Of a stretch of DNA of 64,000 bases, positions 35,756-45,989 are shown piece after piece (position 1 is the stretch's first letter; each line of letters begins with the position of its first letter). The translations under genes and the position numbers were made by a program. The notes beneath the pieces are model-generated. The model did no database searches. It was not told the origin of the DNA and saw nothing but the letters and a program-made list of their open reading frames with translations. The stretch is taken from assembly GCF_900302485.1 (NCBI RefSeq), contig NZ_OMOI01000001.1, positions 310,001 to 374,000 of the forward strand, read 5' to 3'. This DNA comes from Aliiroseovarius pelagivivens (GTDB taxonomy: Bacteria; Pseudomonadota; Alphaproteobacteria; Rhodobacterales; Rhodobacteraceae).

Positions 35756-35763
35756 ATCCCCTG

Positions 35764-36720
35764 TCACTTAGCTAACACTCCCCTGTCGAGATTATTGTTA
35801 TATGCGACGCTCTTAAGTAGCGCGGTCCCAACCCCCAGAGCAATGGCCTGAGGGTGTTTTCCCAAGCTGGGATCACCAATTGGGCAGTTGATTTGATCAA
35901 TTTCTGTGCAGCCATGTCCCAAAGCAGCCAATCGTTTTCTGAAACGCGCCCATTTGGTGGCCGAGCCGATTACGCCGGCGCTTGCAAATGTATGCGAAAG
36001 AATCGCATGGCAGATCTCAAGATCCATCACGTGGCTATAGGTCAGCACAAGGTGATGGGCGTCGGTGGGCGCAAGGGCCACGGCCTTGGCCGGGTCGGGG
36101 GCAGGCAGGCAGGTGACGCCCTCGGGCACCTGATCCGGAAACCGCGAAAGGTCCACGTCGACCCAAGTGATCGCCAGATCGGGCAGAGGCGCGAGCGTTT
36201 GGACCAGCGCGCGTCCCACATGGCCTGCGCCATAGATCCAGATTGGGGTCTGCGGGCGGATGATGGGCTCGATCATCCAGCCTTGGGTCAGCGCAGGTTC
36301 CGGGGTCACGCCTTGATTTCGTTCATTCGCAATGACGCGGCTAACGGCGAGAGGCACATCCACTTCCCCCGTGGCTGAACGCGCGTGAATGGGCGCGCCT
36401 GACAGACGTTTCACGTCCTCGGCGCGGTAGATCTCGGTCACAAGCGTCACGGCACCGCCACAGCATTGCCCCAGCGCGGGGCCAAGGGGCAGGCGGGTCA
36501 TACTGACAGCCTGTCCGCGTTCCAACTGCGCGCGCGCGTCGTGCGCCGCACGGTACTCCAGTTCGCCACCGCCAATCGTGCCGGATTGGCCGCCGTTCCA
36601 GACCAGCATCGCGGCACCGACCTCGCGCGGGGTCGAGCCCGCGGTGGCCGCCACAACGACGCGCACCACAGGACCGTGCGCCGCGATCGCGCGCTCAAGC
36701 TGGGGCAGATCAATCGCCAT
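35764..36720 (-). CDS. xdhC: Xanthine dehydrogenase accessory protein
   Basis: 318 residues. XdhC binds and sulfurates molybdenum cofactor and inserts it into XdhB. Typical motifs: VVVAATAGSTPREVGAAM, SGTIGGGELE, GPALGQCCGG with the conserved cysteine pair, and a C-terminal Rossmann domain (IWIYGAGHVGRAL). It starts 11 bases inside the end of xdhB, so the enzyme and its maturase are co-translated. Confidence 0.92.
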   Translation of the reverse strand: MAIDLPQLERAIAAHGPVVRVVVAATAGSTPREVGAAMLVWNGGQSGTIGGGELEYRAAHDARAQLERGQAVSMTRLPLGPALGQCCGGAVTLVTEIYRAEDVKRLSGAPIHARSATGEVDVPLAVSRVIANERNQGVTPEPALTQGWMIEPIIRPQTPIWIYGAGHVGRALVQTLAPLPDLAITWVDVDLSRFPDQVPEGVTCLPAPDPAKAVALAPTDAHHLVLTYSHVMDLEICHAILSHTFASAGVIGSATKWARFRKRLAALGHGCTEIDQINCPIGDPSLGKHPQAIALGVGTALLKSVAYNNNLDRGVLAK

Positions 36721-38986
36721 CGCGGACCCTTTCGACAGCGCCCAGAACCTCTTCGGCTGTTGCAGGTGCGTTCATGTCGTGGAACCCGTCGCCACAGGCG
36801 GCAACCGCGTCGGCCAGCGCAAGCCACGCCGAGATGCCCAGCATGAAAGGCGGCTCGCCCACTGCTTTCGAGCGGAAGATCGTGTCTTCGTGATTGGGCT
36901 GATCCCACAGGTCGACGTTGAACACGCGCGGACGGTCCGAGCAGGCCGGGATCTTGTAGGTCGATGGCGCATGGGTGCGCAGAACGCCTTTGTCGTCCCA
37001 GACGAGTTCTTCGGTTGTCAGCCAGCCGACGCCCTGCACGTATCCGCCTTCCACCTGCCCAATATCCAAGGCCGGGTTCAGGCTGGTGCCTGCATCATGC
37101 AGAATATCGGCCCGCAACACGCGGTTTTCGCCTGTCAGCGTGTCGATCACCACTTCGGTCAGGGCAACACCGTGGGCGAAATAGAAGAAGGGTCGCCCTT
37201 GTCCTTTGACACGGTCCCATGTGATCTCGGGTGTTTTGTAGAACCCGGTGGCCGACAAGCTGACCCGCGCCTCGTAGGCCGTCTTTGCAGCCTCTTGGAA
37301 CGAAATACTTTGCGCCGGACCGTGTACCTGACCATCGGTGAATGTGATTTCTGCGGGCGTGCATTGCCAGATCTGGGCCATGTGCTCGGCCATACGATTG
37401 CGTATGGCTAGGCAGGCCTTCTGCACCGCCATCCCGTTCAGGTCCGAGCCCGATGACGCCGCCGTGGCCGAGGTGTTGGGCACTTTCCCTGTATCTGTCG
37501 CGGTGATCTTCACCAACTCCATTGGCACGCCAAAGCTGCGCGCGGCCACCTGTGCGACCTTCTGGAACAGGCCTTGCCCCATCTCGGTCCCGCCGTGGTT
37601 CATCTGGATCGAGCCGTCCTGATACACATGCACCAGCGCACCCGCTTGGTTCAGATGTGTCAGCGTGAAGCTGATCCCGAATTTCACGGGCGACAAGGCC
37701 AGGCCCTTCTTCAGCAGCGGGTTTTCCGCGTTGAAGGCCGCAATGTCGTCGCGGCGCTGAGCATAATCAGCCCGTTCCAGCAGCGCGTCGGTCATGGCAG
37801 GGATATGGAAGCCATTGATCTCTTGCCCGTAGTGGGTGGTTTGCCCGTCGCGGTAATAATTCACTCGCCGCACGTCTATCGGATCCAGCCCGCGCTCCTG
37901 CGCCACATGGTCCAAGATCCGCTCGATCCCGAAGACGCCCTGCGGGCCGCCGAATCCACGAAACGCGGTGGCGGATGCCGTGTTTGTCTTCAAACGGTGG
38001 CTTTCAATCCGCACATCCGGCAGGAAATAGGCGTTGTCCGCATGCAGCATTGCACGGTCTGCCACGGGCAGCGATAGATCCTGCGCCCATCCGCAGCGCG
38101 CAAGTTGTGTGAGGTCCAGCGCAACCAGCCGTCCGTCATCATCCACACCTGCGCGGTACGCGATGCGGAAATCATGCCGCTTGCCGGTGATGACCATGTC
38201 GTCATCGCGGTCGTATCGCATTTTGCAGGGACGTCCGGTTTGGCGCGCGGCAATCGCACAGGCCACGGCCAGCGCGTTGCCCTGGCTTTCCTTGCCGCCA
38301 AAGCCGCCCCCCATCCGGCGGGTCTCGACCCGCACAGCGTTCATGGGGGCTCCGATCGCATGGGCCACCTTATGTTGGATTTCTGTCGGGTGCTGGGTCG
38401 AACTGTGGACCAGCATGTCCCCGTCATCCTGCGGCACCGCCAGTGCGGCTTGTCCTTCCAGATAGAAATGTTCCTGCCCGCCCATTTCGAACTGGCCTTC
38501 GATGATATGAGGCGCGGTGTCCATCGCCCTGTTCGCATCGCCACGTGCCCAAATGACGGGTCCGTTTTCAAAGCGACTGCCTGCGGACATTGCATCGTCG
38601 ATGGTCAGTATCGCCGGGCACGGGTCGATGGTGATCTGCCCCAACCGCGCGGCTTTGCGCGCGGCCAGATGGCTTGTGGCGACGACCAAAAAGATCGGTT
38701 GGCCGTGATAGAAGACCTCGCCCTGCGCCAGTAAAGGCTCATCATGGATGGACGGCGAGACGTCGTTTTCAAACGGCAGGTCAGCGGCGGTCAGTACGGC
38801 GACGACGCCGTCTGCCTCGCGGACTTTCGACAAATCCGCATGCGTGATTGCCCCGCGTGCGACGCCGCTTAAGCCGAACGCCAGATGTAGGCAATTCGCC
38901 GGCATCGGGATGTCATCTACATAGCGTGCGGCCCCGGTCACGTGCAGGGCGGCGGCGTCATGGGGCAGCGAGATTCCGGCGCTCAT
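36710..38986 (-). CDS. xdhB: Xanthine dehydrogenase, molybdopterin subunit
   Basis: 758 residues. Catalytic subunit oxidising hypoxanthine to xanthine and urate. Aldehyde-oxidase/XDH hammerhead domain at the N-terminus, molybdopterin-binding motifs MGGGFGGKESQ and ATAFRGFGGPQGVFG, and the active-site glutamate region VGEPPFMLGI. Length fits bacterial XdhB (~780). It overlaps xdhA by ATGA and xdhC by 11 bases. Confidence 0.93.
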   Translation of the reverse strand: MSAGISLPHDAAALHVTGAARYVDDIPMPANCLHLAFGLSGVARGAITHADLSKVREADGVVAVLTAADLPFENDVSPSIHDEPLLAQGEVFYHGQPIFLVVATSHLAARKAARLGQITIDPCPAILTIDDAMSAGSRFENGPVIWARGDANRAMDTAPHIIEGQFEMGGQEHFYLEGQAALAVPQDDGDMLVHSSTQHPTEIQHKVAHAIGAPMNAVRVETRRMGGGFGGKESQGNALAVACAIAARQTGRPCKMRYDRDDDMVITGKRHDFRIAYRAGVDDDGRLVALDLTQLARCGWAQDLSLPVADRAMLHADNAYFLPDVRIESHRLKTNTASATAFRGFGGPQGVFGIERILDHVAQERGLDPIDVRRVNYYRDGQTTHYGQEINGFHIPAMTDALLERADYAQRRDDIAAFNAENPLLKKGLALSPVKFGISFTLTHLNQAGALVHVYQDGSIQMNHGGTEMGQGLFQKVAQVAARSFGVPMELVKITATDTGKVPNTSATAASSGSDLNGMAVQKACLAIRNRMAEHMAQIWQCTPAEITFTDGQVHGPAQSISFQEAAKTAYEARVSLSATGFYKTPEITWDRVKGQGRPFFYFAHGVALTEVVIDTLTGENRVLRADILHDAGTSLNPALDIGQVEGGYVQGVGWLTTEELVWDDKGVLRTHAPSTYKIPACSDRPRVFNVDLWDQPNHEDTIFRSKAVGEPPFMLGISAWLALADAVAACGDGFHDMNAPATAEEVLGAVERVRDGD

Positions 38987-40344
38987 ACCGACACCTCCAG
39001 CACCGAGGTCTTGGCCCCGGTATCCTCATGGAAGCAGCGGATCAGCATGTTCTGGCAGGTGCGCAACCGATAGTCCGCCGAGGCGCGCATGTCTGTCATC
39101 GGTGCATAGTCTTTGGAAAATTCTTGTGCAGCACTCTCAACCGCCGCCAATTCCCACGGTTGCCCGGTTAGTGCTTCTTCGACATGAGTGGCACGCTTGG
39201 GCGTTCCCGCCATGCCGCCGAACGCAATGCGTGCCGAGGCGACTTTGCCGCCTTCGATCACAATACTAAATGCGCCCAGCACGGCCGAGATGTCCTGATC
39301 GAACCGTTTCGACAGCTTGTAGACACGCAGATGATCCGGTCGGCGTGGGAGCGAGATTGCCTCGACAAATTCGCCCGGCTGCCGGTCCTGTTTGCCATAG
39401 TCGATGAAGAAGTCCTCAAGCGCGACCTGCCGTCTTACATCGCCGCGCCGCAAATGCAGCACTGCTTCCAGCGCGATCAGCGGCGGCGGCCCGTCCCCGA
39501 TGGGCGAGCCATTGGCGATGTTCCCACCGATGGTGGCCACATTCCGCACTTGGGTCGAGGCAAACCGGCGCAGCATTTCGGCAAACTGCGGGTGGTGATC
39601 CTGCATCAGATGGCGCAGCGCCTCGATGCTGACGCCCGCACCGATATGGATATGGGTGTCGGTCACTTCGACCTGTTTCAGATCCGAAACGCCATTCAGG
39701 AAAATCGCCGGACGAATGTCGCGCAGGGCTTTGGTCGACCACAGGCCGACATCTGTCGCGCCAGCGACCAGAGTGGCGTGGGGATGCTTCATCAATGCTT
39801 GCGCCAACGCGTCCGAGCTTTGTGGATGCATCGGATCGTCGCTCGGCTCCGGCAATGAAGGTATCTGTGCAAATGCCTCGGGTGCAGGAGCCTCTGTTGC
39901 CCGTTCGGCCGCGCGGATAATGGGCGCATAACCGGTGCAGCGACATAGGTTTCCTGCCAACACATCATCATGTGCCCGATCACCGTTCAGATGCGCCGTG
40001 GCCAAAGATACCGCGATTCCCGGCGTGCAGAACCCGCATTGCGATCCGTGTTCTTCAACCAAGGCCTGTTGCACCGGATGCAAAGTGCCCGCGTCCGCCA
40101 GTGCCTCGACCGTGGTGACGGATTTCCCATCGAGCTGTCCCAGAAACAGGATGCAGGCATTCACCGCCCGCGCGCCATCCGCGTCGCGCAGCATAACGGT
40201 ACAGGCGCCGCAATCGCCTTCGTTGCAGCCTTCTTTCGTACCCGTCAGGCCACGCGTGTCGCGCAGCCAGTTCAGCGTGGATTGCGTGGGGTCAACATCG
40301 CGCAGGGTCACGCTCTCTCCGTTCAGAAGAAAGGTGATGTTCAT
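38983..40344 (-). CDS. xdhA: Xanthine dehydrogenase, FeS/FAD subunit
   Basis: 453 residues. The two [2Fe-2S] clusters are bound by CNEGDCGAC plus a following Cys, and by CGFCTPG with CRCTGYAP. The FAD domain follows at about 175-450 with ATIGGNIANGSPIGDGPP. It passes electrons from the molybdenum site to NAD+. First gene of the purine operon; 198 bases separate it from divergent dnaE. Confidence 0.93.
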   Translation of the reverse strand: MNITFLLNGESVTLRDVDPTQSTLNWLRDTRGLTGTKEGCNEGDCGACTVMLRDADGARAVNACILFLGQLDGKSVTTVEALADAGTLHPVQQALVEEHGSQCGFCTPGIAVSLATAHLNGDRAHDDVLAGNLCRCTGYAPIIRAAERATEAPAPEAFAQIPSLPEPSDDPMHPQSSDALAQALMKHPHATLVAGATDVGLWSTKALRDIRPAIFLNGVSDLKQVEVTDTHIHIGAGVSIEALRHLMQDHHPQFAEMLRRFASTQVRNVATIGGNIANGSPIGDGPPPLIALEAVLHLRRGDVRRQVALEDFFIDYGKQDRQPGEFVEAISLPRRPDHLRVYKLSKRFDQDISAVLGAFSIVIEGGKVASARIAFGGMAGTPKRATHVEEALTGQPWELAAVESAAQEFSKDYAPMTDMRASADYRLRTCQNMLIRCFHEDTGAKTSVLEVSV

Positions 40345-40542
40345 TGGATCGTCCAGCCGCCTTACCCTGTTGGTGGCCCCGATATCCGCGTCCTCGATGC
40401 GGCGTAGAAAACGCGCGGGTTTATATTTTTATTCACCACAGGAAAGCCGGGAACGGGGTTTAGGTCAAGCCCCGTGGCAAAAACTTGTCGGTCGGCGCCC
40501 GGTGCCCTTTCGTATGGTCGGGCGCTGGTCTAACTTGGCCGG
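40345..40542. promoter_or_regulatory. Divergent xdhA / dnaE intergenic region
   Basis: Contains promoters for both genes. On the minus strand, TTGACC near 40463-40468 and an AT-rich block at 40420-40432 suggest the xdhA promoter. A leader of about 80-100 bases with GC-rich pairing potential precedes the xdhA ATG, so a purine-sensing leader RNA is possible but not shown. Confidence 0.35.
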
Positions 40543-43500
40543 ATGAGCAGCCAACCCCGATTCATCCACCTTCGCACCCATACGCAATACTCGCTTCTGG
40601 AAGGGGCAGTTCCGGTCAAGAAATTGCCCGGTCTTTGTGCTGCGCATGACATGCCTGCTGTCGCCATGACCGACACGAATAACATGTTCGCTGCATTGGA
40701 GTTTTCCGTGACCGCCGCGGACGCAGGCGTGCAGCCGATCATCGGCTGTCAGGTGGATGTGTGCTTTGAGCCCCCTGCGCAGGGCGAGGCCCCAAAAGCC
40801 CCCGCTGCTGTGGTGCTTTTGGCCCAGACGGAGGAAGGCTACGAAGGGCTGATGCGCCTGAATACCTGCCTCTACGTGGACAAAAACGGCGCGCTGCCTC
40901 AGGTCACGCTGGAGGATTTGGAAGCCAATGCCGAGGGCGTGATTTGCCTGACCGGAGGGGCTGAAGGCCCGGTGGGTCAGTTCCTGCAAAACGGTCAGCG
41001 CGACAAAGCTGAGACCTTGATGCGTCGCCTGCATGCGGCTTTTGGCGACCGTCTGTATATCGAGCTTCAGCGCCATCCGGGCGAGGGTGGTCAGCCTACC
41101 GAGCCCGAGCGTCTGACCGAGCGTGGCTTTGTTGAAATGGCCTATGCGATGGGCATCCCGCTGGTCGCCACCAACGATGTCTACTTCCCAGCCCAAAAGC
41201 TTTATGAAGCCCATGATGCGCTGATTTGCATCAAGGAAGGCGCATATGTCGACCAGCAGGACGGCCGCCGCCGCCTGACCCCTCAGCACTATTTCAAATC
41301 GCCCGAAGAGATGATTGCGCTGTTCGCCGATCTTCCCGAGGCAATTGAAAACACGGTGGAAATTGCCAAGCGCTGCGCCTTTATGGCCTATCGCCGCGAC
41401 CCGATCCTGCCAAAATTCGCTGATGACGAGGTCGCAGAATTGCGGCGACAGGCCGAGGCAGGTCTGGAATACCGCCTTTCGATGATCCCTCACGCCGTCA
41501 GCGTTGAGGAATACAAGAAACGGCTCGATTTCGAGCTGGGCATCATCGAAGGGATGGGCTTTCCGGGCTATTTCCTGATTGTGGCGGACTTCATTAAGTG
41601 GAGCAAAGACAAGGGCATCCCGGTGGGGCCGGGCCGTGGTTCGGGTGCGGGCAGCCTTGTTGCTTATGCCCTATTGATTACCGACCTTGATCCCCTGCGC
41701 TATTCGCTTCTGTTCGAACGCTTCCTGAACCCCGAACGTGTGTCGATGCCCGACTTCGACATCGACTTCTGCATGGATCGCCGCGAGGAAGTTATCCGTT
41801 ACGTGCAAGAGAAGTACGGCCGCGACAAGGTCGGCCAGATCATCACCTTCGGTGCGCTGCTGTCGAAAGCCGCCGTGCGCGATGTGGGCCGGGTGCTGCA
41901 AATGCCGTACGGGCAGGTGGACCGCCTGTCCAAGATGATCCCGGTCGAGGGGGTGAAACCTGTCTCGATCGAGAAAGCCTTGGCGGATGAACCGCGTCTG
42001 CGCGAAGAAGCCCGCGCGGAAGAGGTCGTCGACCGTCTTCTGAAATATGGCCAGCAGCTTGAAGGTCTGCTGCGCAATGCCTCGACCCACGCCGCGGGCG
42101 TTGTGATTGGCGACCGTCCGCTGGACGCGCTGGTGCCGCTCTATCAAGATCCGCGCTCGGATATGCCCGCCACCCAGTTCAATATGAAATGGGTCGAGCA
42201 GGCGGGCCTCGTGAAGTTTGACTTTCTGGGTCTGAAAACCCTGACCGTCATTCAAAACGCTGTCGACTTGATCCGGGGGCAGGGGCGTGACCTCCATACG
42301 GGACCGAATGGTGATACGCTGTACGACCCCCCCGAGGGTGCGGTGAATGAAATCAACGCCATCCCTCTGGATGACGAACCGACCTATAAACTGTACGCCG
42401 CTGCGAAAACCGTCGCCGTGTTCCAGGTGGAAAGTACCGGCATGATGGATGCGCTTCGGCGCATGAAACCCACCTGTATCGAGGACATCGTGGCGCTGGT
42501 GGCGCTGTATCGTCCCGGCCCGATGGAGAACATCCCGACCTATTGCGAGGTCAAGAATGGGCTGAAAGAAATCGAATCCGTCCATCCCCTGATCGACCAT
42601 ATTCTTGAGGAAACTCAGGGTATTATCGTTTATCAGGAACAGGTTATGCAGATCGCGCAGGTCATGGCGGGTTACTCGCTTGGTGGCGCCGACCTGCTTC
42701 GCCGCGCGATGGGTAAGAAGATCAAAGAGGCGATGGACGCCGAGCGTCCCAAGTTCGAAAAGGGCGCTGCGGAAAATGGCGTACCTGCCAAGAAAGCGTC
42801 GGAAGTTTTCGACCTTCTGGAAAAGTTTGCGAACTATGGCTTCAACAAATCCCACGCCGCCGCCTATGCCGTGGTCAGCTATCAAACCGCGTGGCTGAAA
42901 GCGAACCATCCGGTCGAGTTCATGGCCGGCGTGATGAACTGCGATATTCATCTGACAGACAAGCTGGCGACCTACGCCAACGAGATCCGCCGTGGGATGG
43001 ACATCGAGATTGTGCCGCCCTGTGTGAACCGCTCGCTTGAAACCTTCAGCGTGAAGGACGGCAAGGTCGTGTATGGTCTTGGCGCGCTAAAGAATGTCGG
43101 GATCGAGGCGATGAAGCTGGTGGTCGAGGGGCGCAAAGTGGACGGTGTCGACAAACCCTTCGCAACGCTCTTTGACGTCGCCCGTCGGGTCGATCTGAAA
43201 CGTGTCGGAAAGCGCCCGATGGAGATGCTGGTCCGTGCAGGTGCCTTCGATCAGCTTGATAAAAACCGCCGCCGCATCTTCGACAGTCTTGATGGGCTGG
43301 TCAGCTATTCGGCGGCCATTCACGAACAACGCGCCTCAAATCAGGTGTCCTTGTTTGGCGAGGCGGGCGACGATTTGCCCGAACCGCGCCTGTCCCCTGT
43401 GGGTGACTGGCTGCCCAGCGAACGTCTGGCGGAAGAACAGAAAGCGATTGGTTTCTATCTGTCCGGCCACCCGCTGGATGACTATATGGCCGCGTTGAAA

Positions 43501-44058
43501 CGCAAACAGGTTCTGTCTTTGCAAGAGCTTGAAAAGAAAGCCGAACGTGGCGCGATGGTGGCGAAGCTGGCAGGCACAGTTTCTGGCCGTCAGGAACGTA
43601 AATCCGCGCGCGGCAACCGATTTGCTTTTGCCCAGCTGACCGACCCGACCGGACAATACGAGGTCACGATCTTCTCGGACGTTCTAGAGAAATGCCGCGA
43701 CCATCTGGAAACGGGCGCCAATGTCGTCGTCACAGTTGAAGCCACGATGGAAGCAGATCAGCTGAAACTTCTGGCCCGCTCAATCTCGCCCATCGACAAT
43801 GTGGTGTCGGATGTGGGGGGGATGGCCCTGAAGCTCTACCTTGAAAACGCCTCGGCCTTGGCACAGGTGGCCTCGGTTCTGCAAAACGCGGCCGAGCAAG
43901 CCCGAAATGCCCGCCCGGGCGAAGTGTCTGTCTGCCTGATGGACCCCAGCTTGCCGGGCGAGGTCGAGATGACCCTTGGCCAGTCTTTCCCGCTGAACCC
44001 ACAGATAAAAGGCGCGCTGAAATCGTTGAATGACGTGATCGATGTCGAAGAGGTCTAG
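40543..44058 (+). CDS. dnaE: DNA polymerase III subunit alpha
   Basis: 1171 residues, the replicative polymerase. N-terminal PHP domain (FIHLRTHTQYSLLEGA), catalytic aspartates in PDFDIDF (D404, D406, D408), the polymerase core to about residue 870, and a C-terminal OB-fold domain near residues 1000-1070 (SGRQERKSARGNRFAF). The PHP domain departs from the usual HxH (HLRTHTQYSLL), as in E. coli-type alpha subunits that use a separate epsilon exonuclease. Single gene, no operon partner on its strand. Confidence 0.95.
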   Translation: MSSQPRFIHLRTHTQYSLLEGAVPVKKLPGLCAAHDMPAVAMTDTNNMFAALEFSVTAADAGVQPIIGCQVDVCFEPPAQGEAPKAPAAVVLLAQTEEGYEGLMRLNTCLYVDKNGALPQVTLEDLEANAEGVICLTGGAEGPVGQFLQNGQRDKAETLMRRLHAAFGDRLYIELQRHPGEGGQPTEPERLTERGFVEMAYAMGIPLVATNDVYFPAQKLYEAHDALICIKEGAYVDQQDGRRRLTPQHYFKSPEEMIALFADLPEAIENTVEIAKRCAFMAYRRDPILPKFADDEVAELRRQAEAGLEYRLSMIPHAVSVEEYKKRLDFELGIIEGMGFPGYFLIVADFIKWSKDKGIPVGPGRGSGAGSLVAYALLITDLDPLRYSLLFERFLNPERVSMPDFDIDFCMDRREEVIRYVQEKYGRDKVGQIITFGALLSKAAVRDVGRVLQMPYGQVDRLSKMIPVEGVKPVSIEKALADEPRLREEARAEEVVDRLLKYGQQLEGLLRNASTHAAGVVIGDRPLDALVPLYQDPRSDMPATQFNMKWVEQAGLVKFDFLGLKTLTVIQNAVDLIRGQGRDLHTGPNGDTLYDPPEGAVNEINAIPLDDEPTYKLYAAAKTVAVFQVESTGMMDALRRMKPTCIEDIVALVALYRPGPMENIPTYCEVKNGLKEIESVHPLIDHILEETQGIIVYQEQVMQIAQVMAGYSLGGADLLRRAMGKKIKEAMDAERPKFEKGAAENGVPAKKASEVFDLLEKFANYGFNKSHAAAYAVVSYQTAWLKANHPVEFMAGVMNCDIHLTDKLATYANEIRRGMDIEIVPPCVNRSLETFSVKDGKVVYGLGALKNVGIEAMKLVVEGRKVDGVDKPFATLFDVARRVDLKRVGKRPMEMLVRAGAFDQLDKNRRRIFDSLDGLVSYSAAIHEQRASNQVSLFGEAGDDLPEPRLSPVGDWLPSERLAEEQKAIGFYLSGHPLDDYMAALKRKQVLSLQELEKKAERGAMVAKLAGTVSGRQERKSARGNRFAFAQLTDPTGQYEVTIFSDVLEKCRDHLETGANVVVTVEATMEADQLKLLARSISPIDNVVSDVGGMALKLYLENASALAQVASVLQNAAEQARNARPGEVSVCLMDPSLPGEVEMTLGQSFPLNPQIKGALKSLNDVIDVEEV

Positions 44059-44148
44059 CCTCCGACCTGAACCGGCGCAGAAGCTCATATCAGGTTGAGG
44101 TGGCCCCGCTGGCGCGCAGCGCGCGGCGTCAAAGAAGCTTAGTGAAGC
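44059..44148. other. Short convergent gap after dnaE
   Basis: Holds a GCGCGC-A-GCGCGC palindrome at about 44112-44124 and a 10-bp tandem duplication GAAGCTTAGT (44134-44143, 44144-44153) whose second copy contains the slyX stop codon. No clear terminator. Confidence 0.5.
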
Positions 44149-44358
44149 TTAGTAGTGCGGCGGACGTTCGTCCCCCAAAACGACCCCGCCGGAATTGCCT
44201 TGTTCGCGTTCGGCCTCGCGCTCGGTCAGGATACGCACAAGATGCGACACGCGGGCAAGTTCCGCGTCCTGTTTGGTGACAACCTCGTTCAAGTCATCGA
44301 CCACAAGGGTCAGATGCGCGATGGTTTCTTCAAGCTGGGTGATGCGATCTTCGGTCAT
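44149..44358 (-). CDS. slyX: SlyX family protein
   Basis: 69 residues, one coiled coil over most of the length (ITQLEETIAHLTLVVDDLNE) and the conserved C-terminus ending DERPPHY. Matches SlyX in size and both motifs. Cellular role of the family is unclear. It faces dnaE tail to tail. Confidence 0.85.
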   Translation of the reverse strand: MTEDRITQLEETIAHLTLVVDDLNEVVTKQDAELARVSHLVRILTEREAEREQGNSGGVVLGDERPPHY

Positions 44359-44501
44359 GGCGGCGTGATAACCTGTCTATCAGACAAGACCCAGCGATTT
44401 TTGCGACATGCGGTAAATTGTGAAGAAACACAGGCTTTCCTTGCCCCCACCGCCCCCATCCGCTAGACCGCCCGCGACACCATTGTGAACCGGGACCAGA
44501 C

Positions 44502-45989
44502 ATGGCCAAGCAGAAAAAACAGCCCCGCCCCAAGGCAATCACGCCCAAGGGATTTCGCGACTATTTCGGAGCGGAAGTGGACGAGCGTAAACATATGCTC
44601 GACCAGATTGCGGCGGTGTATCATCGCTATGGCTTTGACGCGCTGGAAAGCTCGGCTGTGGAAACGGTCGAGGCGCTGGGCAAATTCCTGCCCGATGTGG
44701 ATCGCCCGAACGAAGGCGTCTTCGCCTGGCAAGAGTTCGACGAGAAAGACAATGGCGACTGGATGGCCCTGCGCTATGACCTGACCGCGCCCTTGGCTCG
44801 CGTCTATGCGCAGCACCGCAACGATCTGCCGACGCCCTATCGTCGCTATGCGATGGGCCCCGTTTGGCGCAACGAAAAGCCCGGTCCGGGGCGTTTTCGT
44901 CAGTTCTATCAATGTGATGCGGACACGGTTGGTACGGCCTCGATGGCCGCAGATGCCGAGATTTGCGCCATGTTGGCCGACACGCTTGAAACCGTCGGCA
45001 TTCCGCGCGGCGACTATTTGGTGCGGGTGAACAACCGCAAAGTCATGAACGGTGTGCTGGAAGTCATGGGCGTGGGTGAAGGCCCCGAACGTGAAGCCGT
45101 TCTGCGCACCATCGACAAGTTCGACAAAGTAGGCGAGGCCGGCGTGCGCGAGCTGTTGGGCAAGGGGCGACTGGATGCGTCCGGTGCTTACATCGACGGC
45201 GTAGGTCTGTCGGATGAACAAGCTGAACCGGTGATAGCGTTCCTGACTTCGAAAGGGGCGACGGCTGACGAGACCCTGACGAACCTGCGCGCCGCTGTTG
45301 GCGAAAGCGCCGTTGGTGCGGAAGGTATCGCCGAGCTGGAGCAGATCGCGGATCTTTTGGCCGCTCAGGGCTATGGCCCCGACCGGATCGAGATCGACCC
45401 GTCCGTCGTGCGCGGTCTTGGCTATTACACCGGCCCCGTCTTCGAGGCCGAGCTGACTTTCGAAATCCAAGACGAAAAAGGCCGTCCGCGCCAGTTCGGG
45501 TCCGTTGCTGGCGGTGGCCGCTATGACGATCTGGTCAAGCGCTTTACCGGGCAGGCCGTCCCGGCCACGGGCATTTCGATCGGTGTTGACCGTCTGCTGG
45601 CCGCGCTCCGCGCCAAGGGCCGGATGGGTGGCAAGGCCGTTGGCCCAGTCGTCGTCACCGTCATGGATAAATCGCGACTGGCGGATTACCAGTCGATGGT
45701 CACTGAACTGCGCCAGGCGGGCATTCGGGCCGAGGTCTATCTGGGCAACCCCAAAAACTTCGGCAACCAGCTGAAGTATGCGGACAAGCGCAACTCGCCC
45801 GTCGCAGTGATCGCCGGGTCAGATGAATTCGACGCGGGTAAAGTGCAGATCAAGGATCTGGTGTTGGGCGCAAAGATCGCCGAAAGCGCCACGCTTGAAG
45901 AATGGAAAGAACGCCCCAGCCAGTTCGAATGCGACCGCGCTGACATGGTCGCCAAAGTCCGCGAAATCATCGAGGCGTCTGATGACTGA
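44502..45989 (+). CDS. hisS: Histidyl-tRNA synthetase
   Basis: 495 residues, class II aminoacyl-tRNA synthetase charging tRNA-His. Motif 2 [23 protein letters not shown], which I read over residues ~107-129, and the histidine-A motif [13 protein letters not shown] are present, with motif 3 GGGRYDDLV and [10 protein letters not shown], then the anticodon-binding domain. Its end overlaps hisZ by 8 bases, linking tRNA charging to the histidine biosynthetic regulator. Confidence 0.95.
   Translation: MAKQKKQPRPKAITPKGFRDYFGAEVDERKHMLDQIAAVYHRYGFDALESSAVETVEALGKFLPDVDRPNEGVFAWQEFDEKDNGDWMALRYDLTAPLARVYAQHRNDLPTPYRRYAMGPVWRNEKPGPGRFRQFYQCDADTVGTASMAADAEICAMLADTLETVGIPRGDYLVRVNNRKVMNGVLEVMGVGEGPEREAVLRTIDKFDKVGEAGVRELLGKGRLDASGAYIDGVGLSDEQAEPVIAFLTSKGATADETLTNLRAAVGESAVGAEGIAELEQIADLLAAQGYGPDRIEIDPSVVRGLGYYTGPVFEAELTFEIQDEKGRPRQFGSVAGGGRYDDLVKRFTGQAVPATGISIGVDRLLAALRAKGRMGGKAVGPVVVTVMDKSRLADYQSMVTELRQAGIRAEVYLGNPKNFGNQLKYADKRNSPVAVIAGSDEFDAGKVQIKDLVLGAKIAESATLEEWKERPSQFECDRADMVAKVREIIEASDD

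Noticed and set aside
35900..36030. xdhC C-terminal region as a separate gene or frameshift
   Set aside because: The reading frame is continuous through the Rossmann domain and the length fits XdhC.
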